Of a DNA stretch of 64,000 bases, positions 18,610 through 27,887 are shown piece after piece; positions within the stretch are counted from its first letter, which is position 1, and each line of letters begins with the position of its first letter. The notes under the pieces were generated by a model. That model saw nothing but the letters and a program-made list of their open reading frames with translations. It had not been told where the DNA came from and ran no database searches. The stretch covers positions 496,001 through 560,000 of the forward strand of contig JAURXM010000132.1 of assembly GCA_030654395.1 (NCBI GenBank). Reading direction: 5' to 3'. Made by a program: the position numbers and the translations under genes. The DNA is from Aquabacterium sp. (GTDB lineage Bacteria; Pseudomonadota; Gammaproteobacteria; Burkholderiales; Burkholderiaceae_C).

Positions 18610-19914
18610 TCAGGTGCGAACCTCGCCCTGACCCAGTACGACGAATTTCAGTGAGGTCAAGCCCTCCAAGCCGACCGGGCCGCGCGCATGGAATTTGTCC
18701 GTGCTGATGCCAATCTCGGCGCCCAAACCGTATTCAAAGCCGTCAGCAAAGCGCGTGGACGCGTTGATCATCACGCTGGCTGAGTCCACTTCGCGGATGA
18801 AGCGCATCGCGTTGGGGTGGTTGGTCGTCAGGATCGAATCAGTGTGGTGCGAACCATATTGGTTGATGTGCGCAATGGCCTCATCCAGCGAATCAACGAT
18901 CTTGATGGCGATGACGGGGCCGAGGTATTCCTCGTACCAATCTTGCTCACTGGCGTCGACCAAATGGGCCTTTGCCACGGAGGCCAAAATGGCCTTGGCG
19001 CGTGCATCGGTGCGCATCTCTACGCCTTTGGCAGCAAACACCGCGCCAATCAAGGGTAAAAACGCGGCTGCTTGTTTGGCATGCACCAGCAGGGATTCGG
19101 TGGCGTTGCAGGGGCTGTATTTTTGCGTTTTGGCGTTGTCGGTGACTTGCACGGCCAAGTCCAAGTCCACTTCGCTGTCGACATAGACGTGGCAGTTGCC
19201 ATCCAAGTGTTTGATCACGGGCACGCGGGCCTCGGCGCTGATGCGCTCGATCAGGCCTTTGCCGCCGCGGGGGATGATCACATCCACATACTGGGGCATG
19301 GTGATGAGTTGGCCCACGGCAGCACGGTCGGTGGTTTGCACCAGTTGCACGGCGTTGGCTGGCAGGCCAACTTGGGTGAGCGCGGCTTGCACCAGCTTCC
19401 ATAAGGCTAAATTGGAGTGGATGGCCTCAGAGCCCCCACGCAGCACACAGGCGTTGCCGCTCTTGATCGCGAGGGACGCGGCCTCGATGGTGACGTTGGG
19501 ACGGCTCTCGTAGATCATGCCAAATACGCCGATGGGGACGCGCATTTGTCCCACGCTGATGCCTGAGGGGCGCCTGCGCATGTTGGTGATCTCGCCAACC
19601 GGGTCGGGCAGGGCAGCCACTTGCTCGCAGCTCTCGGCCATGGTGGCGATGACCTTGTCCGTCAAGATCAGGCGGTCGACCATGGGCTCGGACAGGCCTT
19701 GTTTGCTCGCGGACAGCACGTCTGCCTCGTTGCGCGCTTTGAGCTCGCCCGCGTGGGCACGGATCTGAGCCGCCAACGCCAGCAAGGTTTGGTTTTTGAG
19801 CCCGGTTGATGCTGCCGCCATGGTGGTGGCTGCTGCGCGGGCTGCTTGGCCCACGCCGCTCATGTACTGTTCAACCGATTGATTGGCCGCGGAAGGTGAA
19901 GTTGCAGTGTTCAT
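18610..19914 (-). CDS. proA: Gamma-glutamyl phosphate reductase
   Basis: ProA reduces gamma-glutamyl phosphate to glutamate semialdehyde with NADPH in proline synthesis. The 434-residue protein shows the ALDH-type fold with [18 protein letters not shown], the PRGGKGLI segment and the catalytic cysteine in [13 protein letters not shown]. The C-terminus [17 protein letters not shown] is a family signature. The start at 19914 (MNTATS) was preferred to an ATG six codons upstream. proB is not adjacent. Confidence 0.95.
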   Translation of the reverse strand: MNTATSPSAANQSVEQYMSGVGQAARAAATTMAAASTGLKNQTLLALAAQIRAHAGELKARNEADVLSASKQGLSEPMVDRLILTDKVIATMAESCEQVAALPDPVGEITNMRRRPSGISVGQMRVPIGVFGMIYESRPNVTIEAASLAIKSGNACVLRGGSEAIHSNLALWKLVQAALTQVGLPANAVQLVQTTDRAAVGQLITMPQYVDVIIPRGGKGLIERISAEARVPVIKHLDGNCHVYVDSEVDLDLAVQVTDNAKTQKYSPCNATESLLVHAKQAAAFLPLIGAVFAAKGVEMRTDARAKAILASVAKAHLVDASEQDWYEEYLGPVIAIKIVDSLDEAIAHINQYGSHHTDSILTTNHPNAMRFIREVDSASVMINASTRFADGFEYGLGAEIGISTDKFHARGPVGLEGLTSLKFVVLGQGEVRT

Positions 19915-19943
19915 AAGGCAAGATTGTCTCAAACTCCACCCTC

Positions 19944-20285
19944 ATGCACCAGGTTATCTATATTCGCCCTGAATCCCCGGCTAAACCGCCGCTGGGGGCG
20001 CCCTGCAATGGCTGTGGCGTTTGCTGTCTGGCGGCGCCTTGTCCCGTAGGGATCTTGGTTAGCCGACGGCTTCGTGGCGCTTGTTCGGCCTTGGTCTGGT
20101 CGGACAGCGCGCGGCGTTACCACTGTGGTTTATTGGTGTCGTCTGGTGATGTGGACGAGTCATGTGCGCCGCCTAAGCCTTGGTGGCGGCGTGTGACGAG
20201 GGCGCTTTGGCTGCGGTGGGCCCGGCGCATGATCTCAGCGGGCAGTGGTTGTGATGCCAGCATGGATGTGGTCGCTGCCAAATAG
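19944..20285 (+). CDS. Small cysteine-rich conserved protein
   Basis: A 113-residue protein with an N-terminal metal-ligand-like motif PCNGCGVCCLAAPCPVG (five cysteines in 13 residues), two further cysteines mid-chain, and a basic, tryptophan-rich C-terminal half (WWRRVTRALWLRWARR). The N-terminal motif resembles the YkgJ-type zinc/iron-cluster group, but the rest does not follow it. Function is unknown. It starts about 30 bp from the divergent proA start. Confidence 0.65.
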   Translation: MHQVIYIRPESPAKPPLGAPCNGCGVCCLAAPCPVGILVSRRLRGACSALVWSDSARRYHCGLLVSSGDVDESCAPPKPWWRRVTRALWLRWARRMISAGSGCDASMDVVAAK

Positions 20286-20366
20286 GGGGTTCTTGAGGCG
20301 TTTCTCATGGCTTGCCTGCGTTGGCGTTTTCATAGCATGAGGGCATGACATCGACAGGAGCCCCTC

Positions 20367-20498
20367 ATGCGTAAAAAACTGCTACAAAACACCCTGTTCG
20401 CTGCCATGACTGCATGGGCGCTTTATTTGGCTCATGCGCAGGCTGAACCGGCACCTAGCCAAGCCTGGGTCGCGTCGGCCACCTTCGCGTCAAACTAA
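20367..20498 (+). CDS. Predicted 43-residue secreted small protein
   Basis: A short open frame encodes a basic start (MRKKLLQ), a hydrophobic core (FAAMTAWALYLAHAQA) and a short tail after a likely AHA-QA cleavage site; the mature peptide would be under 20 residues. GGAG lies six bases before the ATG, which argues for translation. It overlaps the stop of the convergent ubiH gene by four bases. No family is recognised. It may be real, or the remnant of a longer exported protein. Confidence 0.45.
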   Translation: MRKKLLQNTLFAAMTAWALYLAHAQAEPAPSQAWVASATFASN

Positions 20499-21811
20499 CG
20501 CCAACCAAACATCATTGAGCGTGCCACCAGACGCTTGAATGGCCCCAAATGCTGCACGGCACCCAGCCCTAGGCCCCGCACGGTGGCCAAAATGGGCGCT
20601 GGCCAGGTGAAGCTGCGGGCCAAAAAGTCGGTGGTGGCGAGCAAGGCCCAGCGATCGGGCTGACGGCGGCGTTCAAATTGACGCAAAGCGCGCCCGACCT
20701 TCATGTGCCTTGTGGCGTCATCGTCCGGGGCTGAAAAACGCGCGTCGCGCAAGGCGGACAGCAGCTCGTGCACATCGCGCATGCCCAGATTGAAACCTTG
20801 CCCGGCGACCGGGTGCAAGGTTTGTGCGGCGTTGCCAATGCGCACAACCGCACCCTCGCTGACCAGCTGCCGGTGTGCATTGAGCCCCAACGGGAACGCT
20901 TTCAGTGGTGACAGCGCCTGTATGCGTCCCACACTGGGGTGGAAGATCGTATTGAGCAGCGTCAGGCGTTGGGCGTCGTTGAGTTCTCGCACAGGGTCAT
21001 CACCGTGTTGCACACACCAAACCAAGGCTGCGCGGCGTCCACTGGGTCCCTCTGGCGTGATTTGGCCGTGCGGCAAGGGCAGCAGCGCAGCGGGGCCCGC
21101 GGGGGTGAAGCGCTCAAAGGCCACGCCGCTGCGGCCTTCGTCATCTAACAAAACTTGACCGACCCATGCTGTTTGCTGGTAGTCGCGGCTGACGCCTTGT
21201 GGCCAGGTTAACTTGGCCTGATCGGCAAAAACGCCTCCCTCAGCGATCACGGCCACGTCAAATTCCTCGGCGATGTCGGCGTCTACTTCGATGCCGCTCT
21301 CGTTTGATTTGAAGCCCCTCACTGGGGTGTCAAAGCGCATCGCGCAACGGTGGCCTTGGGTCTCGGTCAGTGACAGCCACGCCGCCTGCAGGGGGGCGAC
21401 CAAGGTGCCGTAGCTCACCACGGCGCCCAGTTGCGGCACGCCTTGTTCTGCGGCGGTGATGCGCACCTCAGGCTGGCCCTCTCCTGGCCACAAGACGGTG
21501 GGTTGTTGCTGGGAGACATGAACCTCGCGGATCGGGGCGCTGCGGCCGCTCGATTCAATCGCTGCCCAGATGCCCATGCGTTGCAACTCTTGTACGGTGC
21601 CTTGTGACAAAGCCAAGGTGCGCGCATCCAGCGAGATGTCTTTGTCCGCGGGCCGGGCATCGAAAACGGTGATGTGCGCGGTTGGCAGGGCTTGTGCAGC
21701 TTGCAGGGCCAAAGACAGGCCTGCTGGCCCCGCACCGATGACCGCCAGACGCAAGGTTGGGCGGCAGAGGGTGATGGCGGTGTCGGTATGGGGGCTCAAA
21801 GGGGGCGTCAT
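20495..21811 (-). CDS. UbiH/UbiF/COQ6-type FAD monooxygenase
   Basis: A 438-residue flavoprotein of ubiquinone hydroxylation. The dinucleotide motif GAGPAGLSLALQ is at the N-terminus; the second FAD motif appears as GNAAQTLHPVAGQGFNLGMRD near the C-terminus, a variant of the usual GDAAH form. Position near the octaprenyl diphosphate synthase gene supports a ubiquinone role. Which ring position it hydroxylates cannot be told from sequence alone. Start at MTPPLSPH, about 160 bp from the divergent ispB gene. Confidence 0.88.
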   Translation of the reverse strand: MTPPLSPHTDTAITLCRPTLRLAVIGAGPAGLSLALQAAQALPTAHITVFDARPADKDISLDARTLALSQGTVQELQRMGIWAAIESSGRSAPIREVHVSQQQPTVLWPGEGQPEVRITAAEQGVPQLGAVVSYGTLVAPLQAAWLSLTETQGHRCAMRFDTPVRGFKSNESGIEVDADIAEEFDVAVIAEGGVFADQAKLTWPQGVSRDYQQTAWVGQVLLDDEGRSGVAFERFTPAGPAALLPLPHGQITPEGPSGRRAALVWCVQHGDDPVRELNDAQRLTLLNTIFHPSVGRIQALSPLKAFPLGLNAHRQLVSEGAVVRIGNAAQTLHPVAGQGFNLGMRDVHELLSALRDARFSAPDDDATRHMKVGRALRQFERRRQPDRWALLATTDFLARSFTWPAPILATVRGLGLGAVQHLGPFKRLVARSMMFGWR

Positions 21812-21891
21812 GACAGCGTTGGGATGTGAATGCGGCTATTGTGGAACGATTTGTTGGCATATGAGATGTCGCAGCCCCCCTCAGGCCTTCC

Positions 21892-21897
21892 TATAAT
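21892..21897 (+). promoter_or_regulatory. Candidate -10 element for ispB
   Basis: A perfect TATAAT lies 80 bp before the chosen ispB start in the divergent ubiH-ispB gap. The sequence 17-18 bp upstream is a poor -35, so another factor or extended contacts may be needed. Confidence 0.4.
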
Positions 21898-21971
21898 CAG
21901 GGTGATGGGCGCTGTTTCCGGCCTCACTTCGTACATTGTCCAGAAACGGGCCACTTTTGACTGACGACCGC

Positions 21972-22955
21972 GTGACTTCCACATCGACACCTCTTGCCAG
22001 TTACCGCACCCTCGCCGCAGCCGACATGGCCGAGGTCGATCAGGTCATCCACCGTCGGCTGGCGTCCAAGGTGGCGCTGGTTAACCAAATTTCGAATTAC
22101 ATCGTCGGCGCAGGTGGCAAGCGTGTGCGCCCGATGTTGCTTTTGCTGATTGCACGTGCGCTGGGCAATGACAATTCGCAACGCCATGAGTTGGCGGCCG
22201 TGGTCGAGTTCATCCATACCGCCACGTTGCTGCACGACGATGTGGTGGACGAGTCCAATCTGCGCCGAGGACGCCAGACGGCCAACGCCATGTTTGGCAA
22301 TGCGGCCAGCGTGCTGGTGGGCGACTTTTTGTACTCGCGCGCCTTCCAGATGATGGTGTCAACCAACCGCTTGCGCGTGCTGGATGTGCTGGCTGAGGCC
22401 ACCAATGTCATCGCAGAGGGTGAAGTGCTGCAGTTGATGAACATGCACGACCCCGATATCTCGGTGGACGACTATTTGCGTGTCATCGAATACAAAACAG
22501 CCAAGCTGTTTGAGGCCAGTGCCCGTTTGGGCGCCGTCATCACCGATGCACCAGCGGACGTGGAAGAGGCTTGCGCTTCATACGGTCGCGCTTTGGGCAC
22601 GGCATTCCAGTTGATTGACGATTTGCTGGACTACGAAGGCAGCACCGCCGAATTGGGCAAAAACATCGGTGACGACCTGCGTGAAGGCAAGCCCACCTTG
22701 CCTTTGTTGGTCGCCATGCAGCGCGGCACGCCTGAGCAGCGTGAGTTGATCCGCAACGCCATCATCAGCGGTGAAGTCGATCGCATGCCCCAGATTGTCG
22801 AGATCGTCAAAGCAACGGGTGCGCTCGATGCCACCCGTGAGGCGGCCCAAGCTCAGGCTGAGCTGGCCAAGCAGTGCTTGGCTAAGCTGCCTGATTGTGA
22901 GTGCAGGGACGCCTTGCAGGCCTTGGCGTTTGATTCGATCAACCGCTCGTCTTGA
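21972..22955 (+). CDS. ispB: Octaprenyl diphosphate synthase
   Basis: This trans-polyprenyl synthase makes the side chain of ubiquinone. Both aspartate-rich motifs are present (LLHDDVVDES and LIDDLLDYEG), as are GGKRVRPMLLLL and the YKTAKLFEAS segment. The product length is assigned by family and by the nearby ubiquinone gene. The start is unsettled: a GTG at 21972 gives 327 residues, while a TTG at 21936 would add 12. Neither has a strong ribosome-binding site. The rplU-rpmA genes often found divergent from ispB are absent here. Confidence 0.9.
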   Translation: MTSTSTPLASYRTLAAADMAEVDQVIHRRLASKVALVNQISNYIVGAGGKRVRPMLLLLIARALGNDNSQRHELAAVVEFIHTATLLHDDVVDESNLRRGRQTANAMFGNAASVLVGDFLYSRAFQMMVSTNRLRVLDVLAEATNVIAEGEVLQLMNMHDPDISVDDYLRVIEYKTAKLFEASARLGAVITDAPADVEEACASYGRALGTAFQLIDDLLDYEGSTAELGKNIGDDLREGKPTLPLLVAMQRGTPEQRELIRNAIISGEVDRMPQIVEIVKATGALDATREAAQAQAELAKQCLAKLPDCECRDALQALAFDSINRSS

Positions 22956-22985
22956 TGGCGGATTGATCGAGGAGACCTTGGGTGA

Positions 22986-24431
22986 TCAGTAGCGCACCAA
23001 GCTGCGATAGACCAGCTTGGCGGTGCCTTCAGCGGGCACGCTGATCTGCCAAATGGCTGTGTTGCTGCTGCCCTTGGTGTGGGGGTGGCTTTCGCTCAAA
23101 ACCTGCCAATCGCCGGGCATGGGTTCTTTGACCGTGACCATCACGGCTTCCTTTTTGGCATTTTTGAGTACGACTTCATAGGCGCTCTCAAACGCGGCGT
23201 TGTATTTGCCTGAGTTGCCCGATTTTTTAAAGTCGGTTTGCTTCTTGTCTGCGGTGACATCAAACGCATCACCCAGTTTGAGTCGGACGGATTCATTCTT
23301 GGGCGTGTGGTCGATCTTGTCCTCGCCAATGAACTGGGCATTGCCTGCGCTGTCTTTTTTGTAGACGCGGATGATGCCCTTGGGTAGTGGCATACCCAGG
23401 TGCGCCGCTTCTTTGTTGTCGAACTCAACAAACACGCCCACTTTCATTTTCTGGCCCAGATCACCATAGCTGCTTTGGTAGTAATAGTCACTGCCTTGGA
23501 GCAGCAACTCTTTGCGGGCTGGCACACCATTGGCCGACAACAGCGAGACCTGTTTGGTTTGGTTCTCGGCGATGGTGGTTGGGCGGTTCAGGGTGTACAG
23601 GTGGTATTCAAACAAGGCTTCTTCGGCGACCTCGTTTTGCACCTTGGCCCTCACGGCAGCGGCCATGAGCACACGCGGCGCCGCGTCTTGCATGACAGGG
23701 GCGACCTGGTTGACATCGCCCGCCACCAATTGCAGTTTGGCGTTGCGGTAAGTGGCACCACTGGTGTTGGTGAGCGTGATCCAGCTGGAGATGTCCAACT
23801 TGTTATCGCTGGCGTTGAGCTCGACCACGTAGTCGGCCTTCCATGCCAAGCCGCCGGTTAAGTAGCTCAGTTCAATGTCTTGCTGGTCAGCGCCTGTGTT
23901 GTCCAAGGACATGACCAGCGTGGGCCTGTCTCGTAAATTGGCGGGCACGTCGCTGTAGACGATGCGCCCTGGGATGCCGGTCTCAATGCGCTCGCCTATC
24001 TTCAGCACGACACCACCTTGTGCGGCCAAGACTTTGGCCTGCTCGCTGGTGTCTTGCCCTGTGGCGGGGTTGGTGCGGATCACGCTGACGGTGCGGTTGA
24101 CGTACTTTTCGAGCAGGCTTTGCGGCGTCAGCAAATCAAAGTCGAAGTTTTGCTCCAGCACCGACACGCTGCCAGGGGCGCTGACGCTGCGCAGCAGGGC
24201 GGTTTCGGGGCGCATTCTGGCGCTGACATCGCGAAACGCCAAGCTAGATGCGCCTCGTTTGAGTGTCAACTTGCGCTGGTCTTTGATCAAGGCCAAGTTC
24301 TCGTTGTAGATCGTGACGGCGACTTCTTGCTGGTCGCTCAGTGTGCTGCGCTGCTCGTCGGTCATGGTGGTGGCGTAGGTGTTGGCAGCGAGTGCCAGCA
24401 AAACAAGGGAGGCGATCGGTGTGCGGTGCAT
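22986..24431 (-). CDS. DUF4139 domain exported protein
   Basis: A 481-residue protein with a signal peptide (MHRTPIASLVLLALAANTYA) and a long mucoidy-inhibitor-A-like DUF4139 domain. Recognisable parts are VTIYNENLALIKDQR at the start of the mature chain, LSYLTGGLAWKADYVVEL in the middle, and repeated beta-strand segments to the C-terminus. Function is unknown; location is probably the periplasm. The start at 24431 fits the signal peptide; the open frame continues upstream over the end of ruvC without support. Confidence 0.85.
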   Translation of the reverse strand: MHRTPIASLVLLALAANTYATTMTDEQRSTLSDQQEVAVTIYNENLALIKDQRKLTLKRGASSLAFRDVSARMRPETALLRSVSAPGSVSVLEQNFDFDLLTPQSLLEKYVNRTVSVIRTNPATGQDTSEQAKVLAAQGGVVLKIGERIETGIPGRIVYSDVPANLRDRPTLVMSLDNTGADQQDIELSYLTGGLAWKADYVVELNASDNKLDISSWITLTNTSGATYRNAKLQLVAGDVNQVAPVMQDAAPRVLMAAAVRAKVQNEVAEEALFEYHLYTLNRPTTIAENQTKQVSLLSANGVPARKELLLQGSDYYYQSSYGDLGQKMKVGVFVEFDNKEAAHLGMPLPKGIIRVYKKDSAGNAQFIGEDKIDHTPKNESVRLKLGDAFDVTADKKQTDFKKSGNSGKYNAAFESAYEVVLKNAKKEAVMVTVKEPMPGDWQVLSESHPHTKGSSNTAIWQISVPAEGTAKLVYRSLVRY

Positions 24432-24489
24432 AACTTTGCTCTCAAAGCGGGTTAGCAAGAAAGGGGCGGCTGAATTCTGGCACGTTTGG

Positions 24490-25044
24490 CTAGTAAACGC
24501 GGCCGCCTTTGATTTGGCCATGTGTGCGGCGGTTCAGGTCGGTGGCGCGTGCCATTTGGGCCATCGCGTGGCCCGCGTGCGCGTGGCAGATGGCCATGCC
24601 CAATGCATCCGCGGCGTCGTTGTGGGGCTCTCGGGGCAGGGTCAGCAAGCGCATCACCATGAGTCTGATTTGCGCTTTGGCCGCGTGGCCATGTCCCACT
24701 ACTGCTTTCTTCATCTGCAGCGCGGTGTATTCGCTCACGCTGGGGGATGTGGTGTTGGCCAACAAGCCAGCAATGGCCGCGCCACGTGCTTGCCCCAGCA
24801 GCAAGGTGGACTGGGGGTTGACGTTCACGAACACGATCTCGATCGAGGCCTGATGCGGCTCGTAGCGGGCCACCACTTCACGAACCCCGTCGAAGATCAA
24901 TTTCAGGCGACCGGGCAGGTCACCCAAAGCGGCTTCACTGGTTTTGATGGTGCCGCTGGCGATGTAGTGCAGTCGGGGGCCGTCGGCTTCAATGATGCCA
25001 AAGCCGGTGGTTTGCAGGCCGGGGTCAATGCCAAGGATTCTCAC
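24490..25044 (-). CDS. ruvC: Holliday junction endonuclease RuvC
   Basis: RuvC resolves four-way junctions with RuvAB. The 184-residue protein begins [16 protein letters not shown] with the first catalytic aspartate (Asp7). It contains [22 protein letters not shown] with the catalytic glutamate and ends near [16 protein letters not shown] with the final acidic pair. Length is typical. ruvA and ruvB are not adjacent. It sits 6 bp after the Lrp-type gene on the same strand. Confidence 0.95.
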   Translation of the reverse strand: MRILGIDPGLQTTGFGIIEADGPRLHYIASGTIKTSEAALGDLPGRLKLIFDGVREVVARYEPHQASIEIVFVNVNPQSTLLLGQARGAAIAGLLANTTSPSVSEYTALQMKKAVVGHGHAAKAQIRLMVMRLLTLPREPHNDAADALGMAICHAHAGHAMAQMARATDLNRRTHGQIKGGRVY

Positions 25045-25050
25045 GGGGGC

Positions 25051-25509
25051 TTACTCAGGTCGGTCCAGCTTGGTCGACAGGACAATGGTGGAAAAGGTAT
25101 CGAGCACGCCTTGCACATTGCGAATGCGGTCAATCACCGCGTCCAACTCTTGGGTCGAGTCGGTTAGCAGCATGGCGCATAAATCATAGCGGCCGCTGAC
25201 TGAATACAGCTTGGTGATTTCATGGCGCTTGGCTAAGTCGCGCACAACCGAGGCTTCATGGCGCGATTCAATCGAGATCAGCACCATCGCCCGAATGACG
25301 TGGGGCCCCCTTGTGCTGCTCACGCTGACTGTGTAGCCGGTGATCACGCCAGCGTCCTCTAGCGCCTTGATCCGCAATTGGGCTGTGCTGCGTGCGCAAC
25401 CCAAGGATTTGGCGATGCTGACCAAGGGCAGGCGGGCGTTGACCTTGAGCAAGGCGATGAGTTGGTGATCCAGCTCGTCTAGATTGAGTGCGGCAGTGAC
25501 TTTGCTCAT
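25051..25509 (-). CDS. Lrp/AsnC family regulator of the adjacent lysine cluster (inferred)
   Basis: A 152-residue Lrp/AsnC protein: a helix-turn-helix at about residues 10-60 (LDELDHQLIALLKVNAR, LGCARSTAQLRIKALEDAG) and a C-terminal RAM ligand-binding domain with the GRYDLCAML-type core. It is divergent from the lysine-degradation operon with 117 bp between. That gap contains an inverted repeat (25532-25560) fitting an Lrp-type operator. I infer that it senses lysine or a pathway intermediate; activator or repressor cannot be decided. It is only 6 bp from ruvC, which may share its transcript. Confidence 0.88.
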   Translation of the reverse strand: MSKVTAALNLDELDHQLIALLKVNARLPLVSIAKSLGCARSTAQLRIKALEDAGVITGYTVSVSSTRGPHVIRAMVLISIESRHEASVVRDLAKRHEITKLYSVSGRYDLCAMLLTDSTQELDAVIDRIRNVQGVLDTFSTIVLSTKLDRPE

Positions 25510-25531
25510 ATCGCCATTATCGGTATCAAAC

Positions 25532-25560
25532 TGACTGATATGTAGATCAAATTTCAGTCA
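25532..25560. promoter_or_regulatory. Candidate Lrp-type operator of the lysine cluster
   Basis: TGACTGA and TCAGTCA are perfect inverted arms separated by a 15 bp A/T-rich spacer. The element starts 23 bp before the regulator's start codon and ends 67 bp before kamA, suitable for control of both directions. No other comparable symmetry is seen in the gap. Confidence 0.55.
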
Positions 25561-25626
25561 CATTGCTTGTTTTCGTCGGCGCGGCATCTGCCTAGACTGG
25601 TCACATGCGTTGTAAGGGGGCCCGCC

Positions 25627-26808
25627 ATGCTGCAAATCCTCGAAGTGCCAACCACCAAGAAGTTGCTGACTTGGGCGGAGTTGCAAGCCTACGATCCTGA
25701 GAGCGAGTCGTGGCAAAAACAGTATGCACGGCGCTATACGCACCACTCAGAGTTGATGGGCGTGCTCCATAAAGTCGAGGATGTAGACCAGACCGTTTAC
25801 GCCAAGTTCGCCATTTCGGTGACGCCCTATATCGCCAAGCTGATGGACCGCAATGACCCCAATTGCCCGATCCGCTTGCAGTATCTGCCCTCGTTCAACG
25901 AGCAAACACACCCCGGCTTTGCCACCATGCTCGATGAGCTCGGTGAGGAGCGCGACACCATCCCGGGGACCAGTGTGGTGCACCGCTACCCCCGTCGCGT
26001 GCTGTTTTTGGTCAGCAATACCTGCGCGGCCTTGTGCCGGTTTTGCACACGCAAGCGCATGGTGTCGCAGCCAGCAGGGTCGGTGCACAAGGATGAGATC
26101 GAGGCGTCCATTGACTACATCGCAGAGAACAAAAACATCGAAGATGTGCTGCTGTCTGGCGGTGACCCACTGACCTTCAGTGACGAGCGGCTCGATGAGA
26201 TTTTGGGCGCCATCCGCACCCGTGCGCCCCATGTGCGCTTTCTGCGTATCGGCTCGCGCATGGTGGTGCAGTTGCCCACACGCATCACGCCAGCGCTGTG
26301 TGCTGTCCTTGAAAAGCACCGCGTCCAGATGGTCAACATCCACATCAACCACCACAAGGAGATCACGCCGCTGCTGCGTCAACGCGTCAAGATGCTGCAA
26401 AAAGCCGGTGTCATGATGGGGCTGCAGAGCGTGTGCTTAAAGGGTGTGAACGACAGCGTGGAGGTCATGCGTGAGTTGTTCATGCAGGCCATTGAAATGG
26501 GCGTGCGGCCGTATTACGTTTACTCGACCGACATGGTGGAGGGCGCTCACCACTTTGTCGTGCCGCATCGGCGCATGCTGGAGCTTTATGAAGGCTTGCG
26601 CGGCTGGATCAGCGGGCCTGCGGTGCCCACCTTCATCGTTGATGGACTGGGTGGCTTGGGCAAGCTGCCCATCATCCCCTCCTATGTGCGTGAGGAGGCA
26701 TTGCCTGACGGCAGTGGCACCACCATCAAATGCCGCAACTACGCGGGCAAGACCGTGGACATGCCGGGCTTGGGGCAGAACTTCAGCCTGCCGAGTCAAA
26801 GCAACTGA
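25627..26808 (+). CDS. kamA: L-lysine 2,3-aminomutase
   Basis: This radical-SAM, PLP-dependent enzyme interconverts L-lysine and L-beta-lysine, the first pathway step. In the 393-residue protein the cluster cysteines are Cys133, Cys137 and Cys140 (CAALCRFC). Arg142, Asp302, Asp339 and Lys346 fall at positions matching the clostridial enzyme's substrate arginine, two substrate aspartates and PLP lysine (Arg134, Asp293, Asp330, Lys337) with a constant offset of 8 to 9. The PLP-lysine loop reads DGLGGLGK rather than the usual DAPGGGGK. Start chosen for the AAGGGGG just upstream. Presence of the downstream enzymes argues against the EpmB alternative. Confidence 0.93.
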   Translation: MLQILEVPTTKKLLTWAELQAYDPESESWQKQYARRYTHHSELMGVLHKVEDVDQTVYAKFAISVTPYIAKLMDRNDPNCPIRLQYLPSFNEQTHPGFATMLDELGEERDTIPGTSVVHRYPRRVLFLVSNTCAALCRFCTRKRMVSQPAGSVHKDEIEASIDYIAENKNIEDVLLSGGDPLTFSDERLDEILGAIRTRAPHVRFLRIGSRMVVQLPTRITPALCAVLEKHRVQMVNIHINHHKEITPLLRQRVKMLQKAGVMMGLQSVCLKGVNDSVEVMRELFMQAIEMGVRPYYVYSTDMVEGAHHFVVPHRRMLELYEGLRGWISGPAVPTFIVDGLGGLGKLPIIPSYVREEALPDGSGTTIKCRNYAGKTVDMPGLGQNFSLPSQSN

Positions 26809-26835
26809 CATTGTCAAGCAACAGGAGGCGCCCCT

Positions 26836-27873
26836 ATGCGACACGGCTCACCTTACGGCACACACCGCGTGATCTCACCTTGTGGCGTGTTGCCCCAAGC
26901 GGCTTGGCAGATCGACAACACGATGGTGCCGTTTGACAACGAAATCCTGATCGACGTGCTGGCGCTGAACATCGACGCGGCCAGCTTCACGCAGATCAAG
27001 CAATCAGCGCAAGGCGACTTGGCGCAAATCGAGGCCATCATTTTGGACACCGTGGCGCAGCGGGGCAAGCTGCACAACCCGGTGACGGGGTCGGGTGGCA
27101 TGTTGATTGGGCGTGTGGCTGCTGTAGGCCCTGCGCTCAAAGGCAAGACCGATGTGGTCGTGGGCGACAAGATCGCCACCTTGGTGTCCTTGTCGCTGAC
27201 GCCTTTGTACATCCAGCACATCAAGCAGGTCCACCTGGATCAGGATCAAGTGGAGATGGTGGGGCAGGCGATCTTGTTTGAAAGCGGCTTGTACGCGCGA
27301 CTGCCCGCTGACATCCCTGAAAGAGTGGCCTTGGCCATGTTGGATGTGGCTGGGGCCCCTGCGCAGACGGCGCGCATGGTGCACCCGGGTGACACGGTGG
27401 TGGTGGTGGGCGCAGGTGGCAAGGCAGGCACGCTGTGTGCATACGAGGCCAAAAAGCGCGTGGGCCCAACGGGCTGTGTCATTGGCGTGTCCCCCTTTGA
27501 GCAGGACTGCTTGCGCATGCGGCAACTGGGCTGGGTTGACCATGTTCTGCAGGTTGACGCCACACAAGCCGTGGCCATGATGGAGGCTGTGGCCGAGGTC
27601 ACGCACGGCCAGATGGCCGATGTGGTGATCAACTGCGTCAACCTGCCCCATACCGAGATGGGCAGCATCTTGGCCACCCGGGACTTGGGCAAGGTTTACT
27701 TTTTCTCGATGGCGACCAGCTTCACAGCGGCCACGCTGGGTGCCGAAGGTGTGGGCAAAGACGTGGAGATGATCATGGGCAACGGCTACGCCAAAGGCCA
27801 TGCTGAGCATGCCTTGTCGCTGCTGCGTGAATCGCCCGCTTTGCGGCATGTGTTCGACACGCTGTACGCTTGA
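26836..27873 (+). CDS. kdd: L-erythro-3,5-diaminohexanoate dehydrogenase
   Basis: Kdd oxidatively deaminates 3,5-diaminohexanoate to 3-keto-5-aminohexanoate with NAD+. The 345-residue protein has a distinctive N-terminal region (MRHGSPYGTHRVISPCGVLP) and a Rossmann segment VVVVGAGGKAGTLCAYEAKK near residue 190, as in the Kdd family, which is distantly related to medium-chain dehydrogenases. The ATG has a perfect AGGAGG seven bases upstream. The identification rests strongly on its place between kamA and kamDE. Confidence 0.9.
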   Translation: MRHGSPYGTHRVISPCGVLPQAAWQIDNTMVPFDNEILIDVLALNIDAASFTQIKQSAQGDLAQIEAIILDTVAQRGKLHNPVTGSGGMLIGRVAAVGPALKGKTDVVVGDKIATLVSLSLTPLYIQHIKQVHLDQDQVEMVGQAILFESGLYARLPADIPERVALAMLDVAGAPAQTARMVHPGDTVVVVGAGGKAGTLCAYEAKKRVGPTGCVIGVSPFEQDCLRMRQLGWVDHVLQVDATQAVAMMEAVAEVTHGQMADVVINCVNLPHTEMGSILATRDLGKVYFFSMATSFTAATLGAEGVGKDVEMIMGNGYAKGHAEHALSLLRESPALRHVFDTLYA

Positions 27874-27887
27874 GACGCGAGCCGATC

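Noticed and set aside
25747..26400. A 217-codon minus-strand frame
   Set aside because: It lies inside kamA on the opposite strand, while kamA shows all the catalytic residues.
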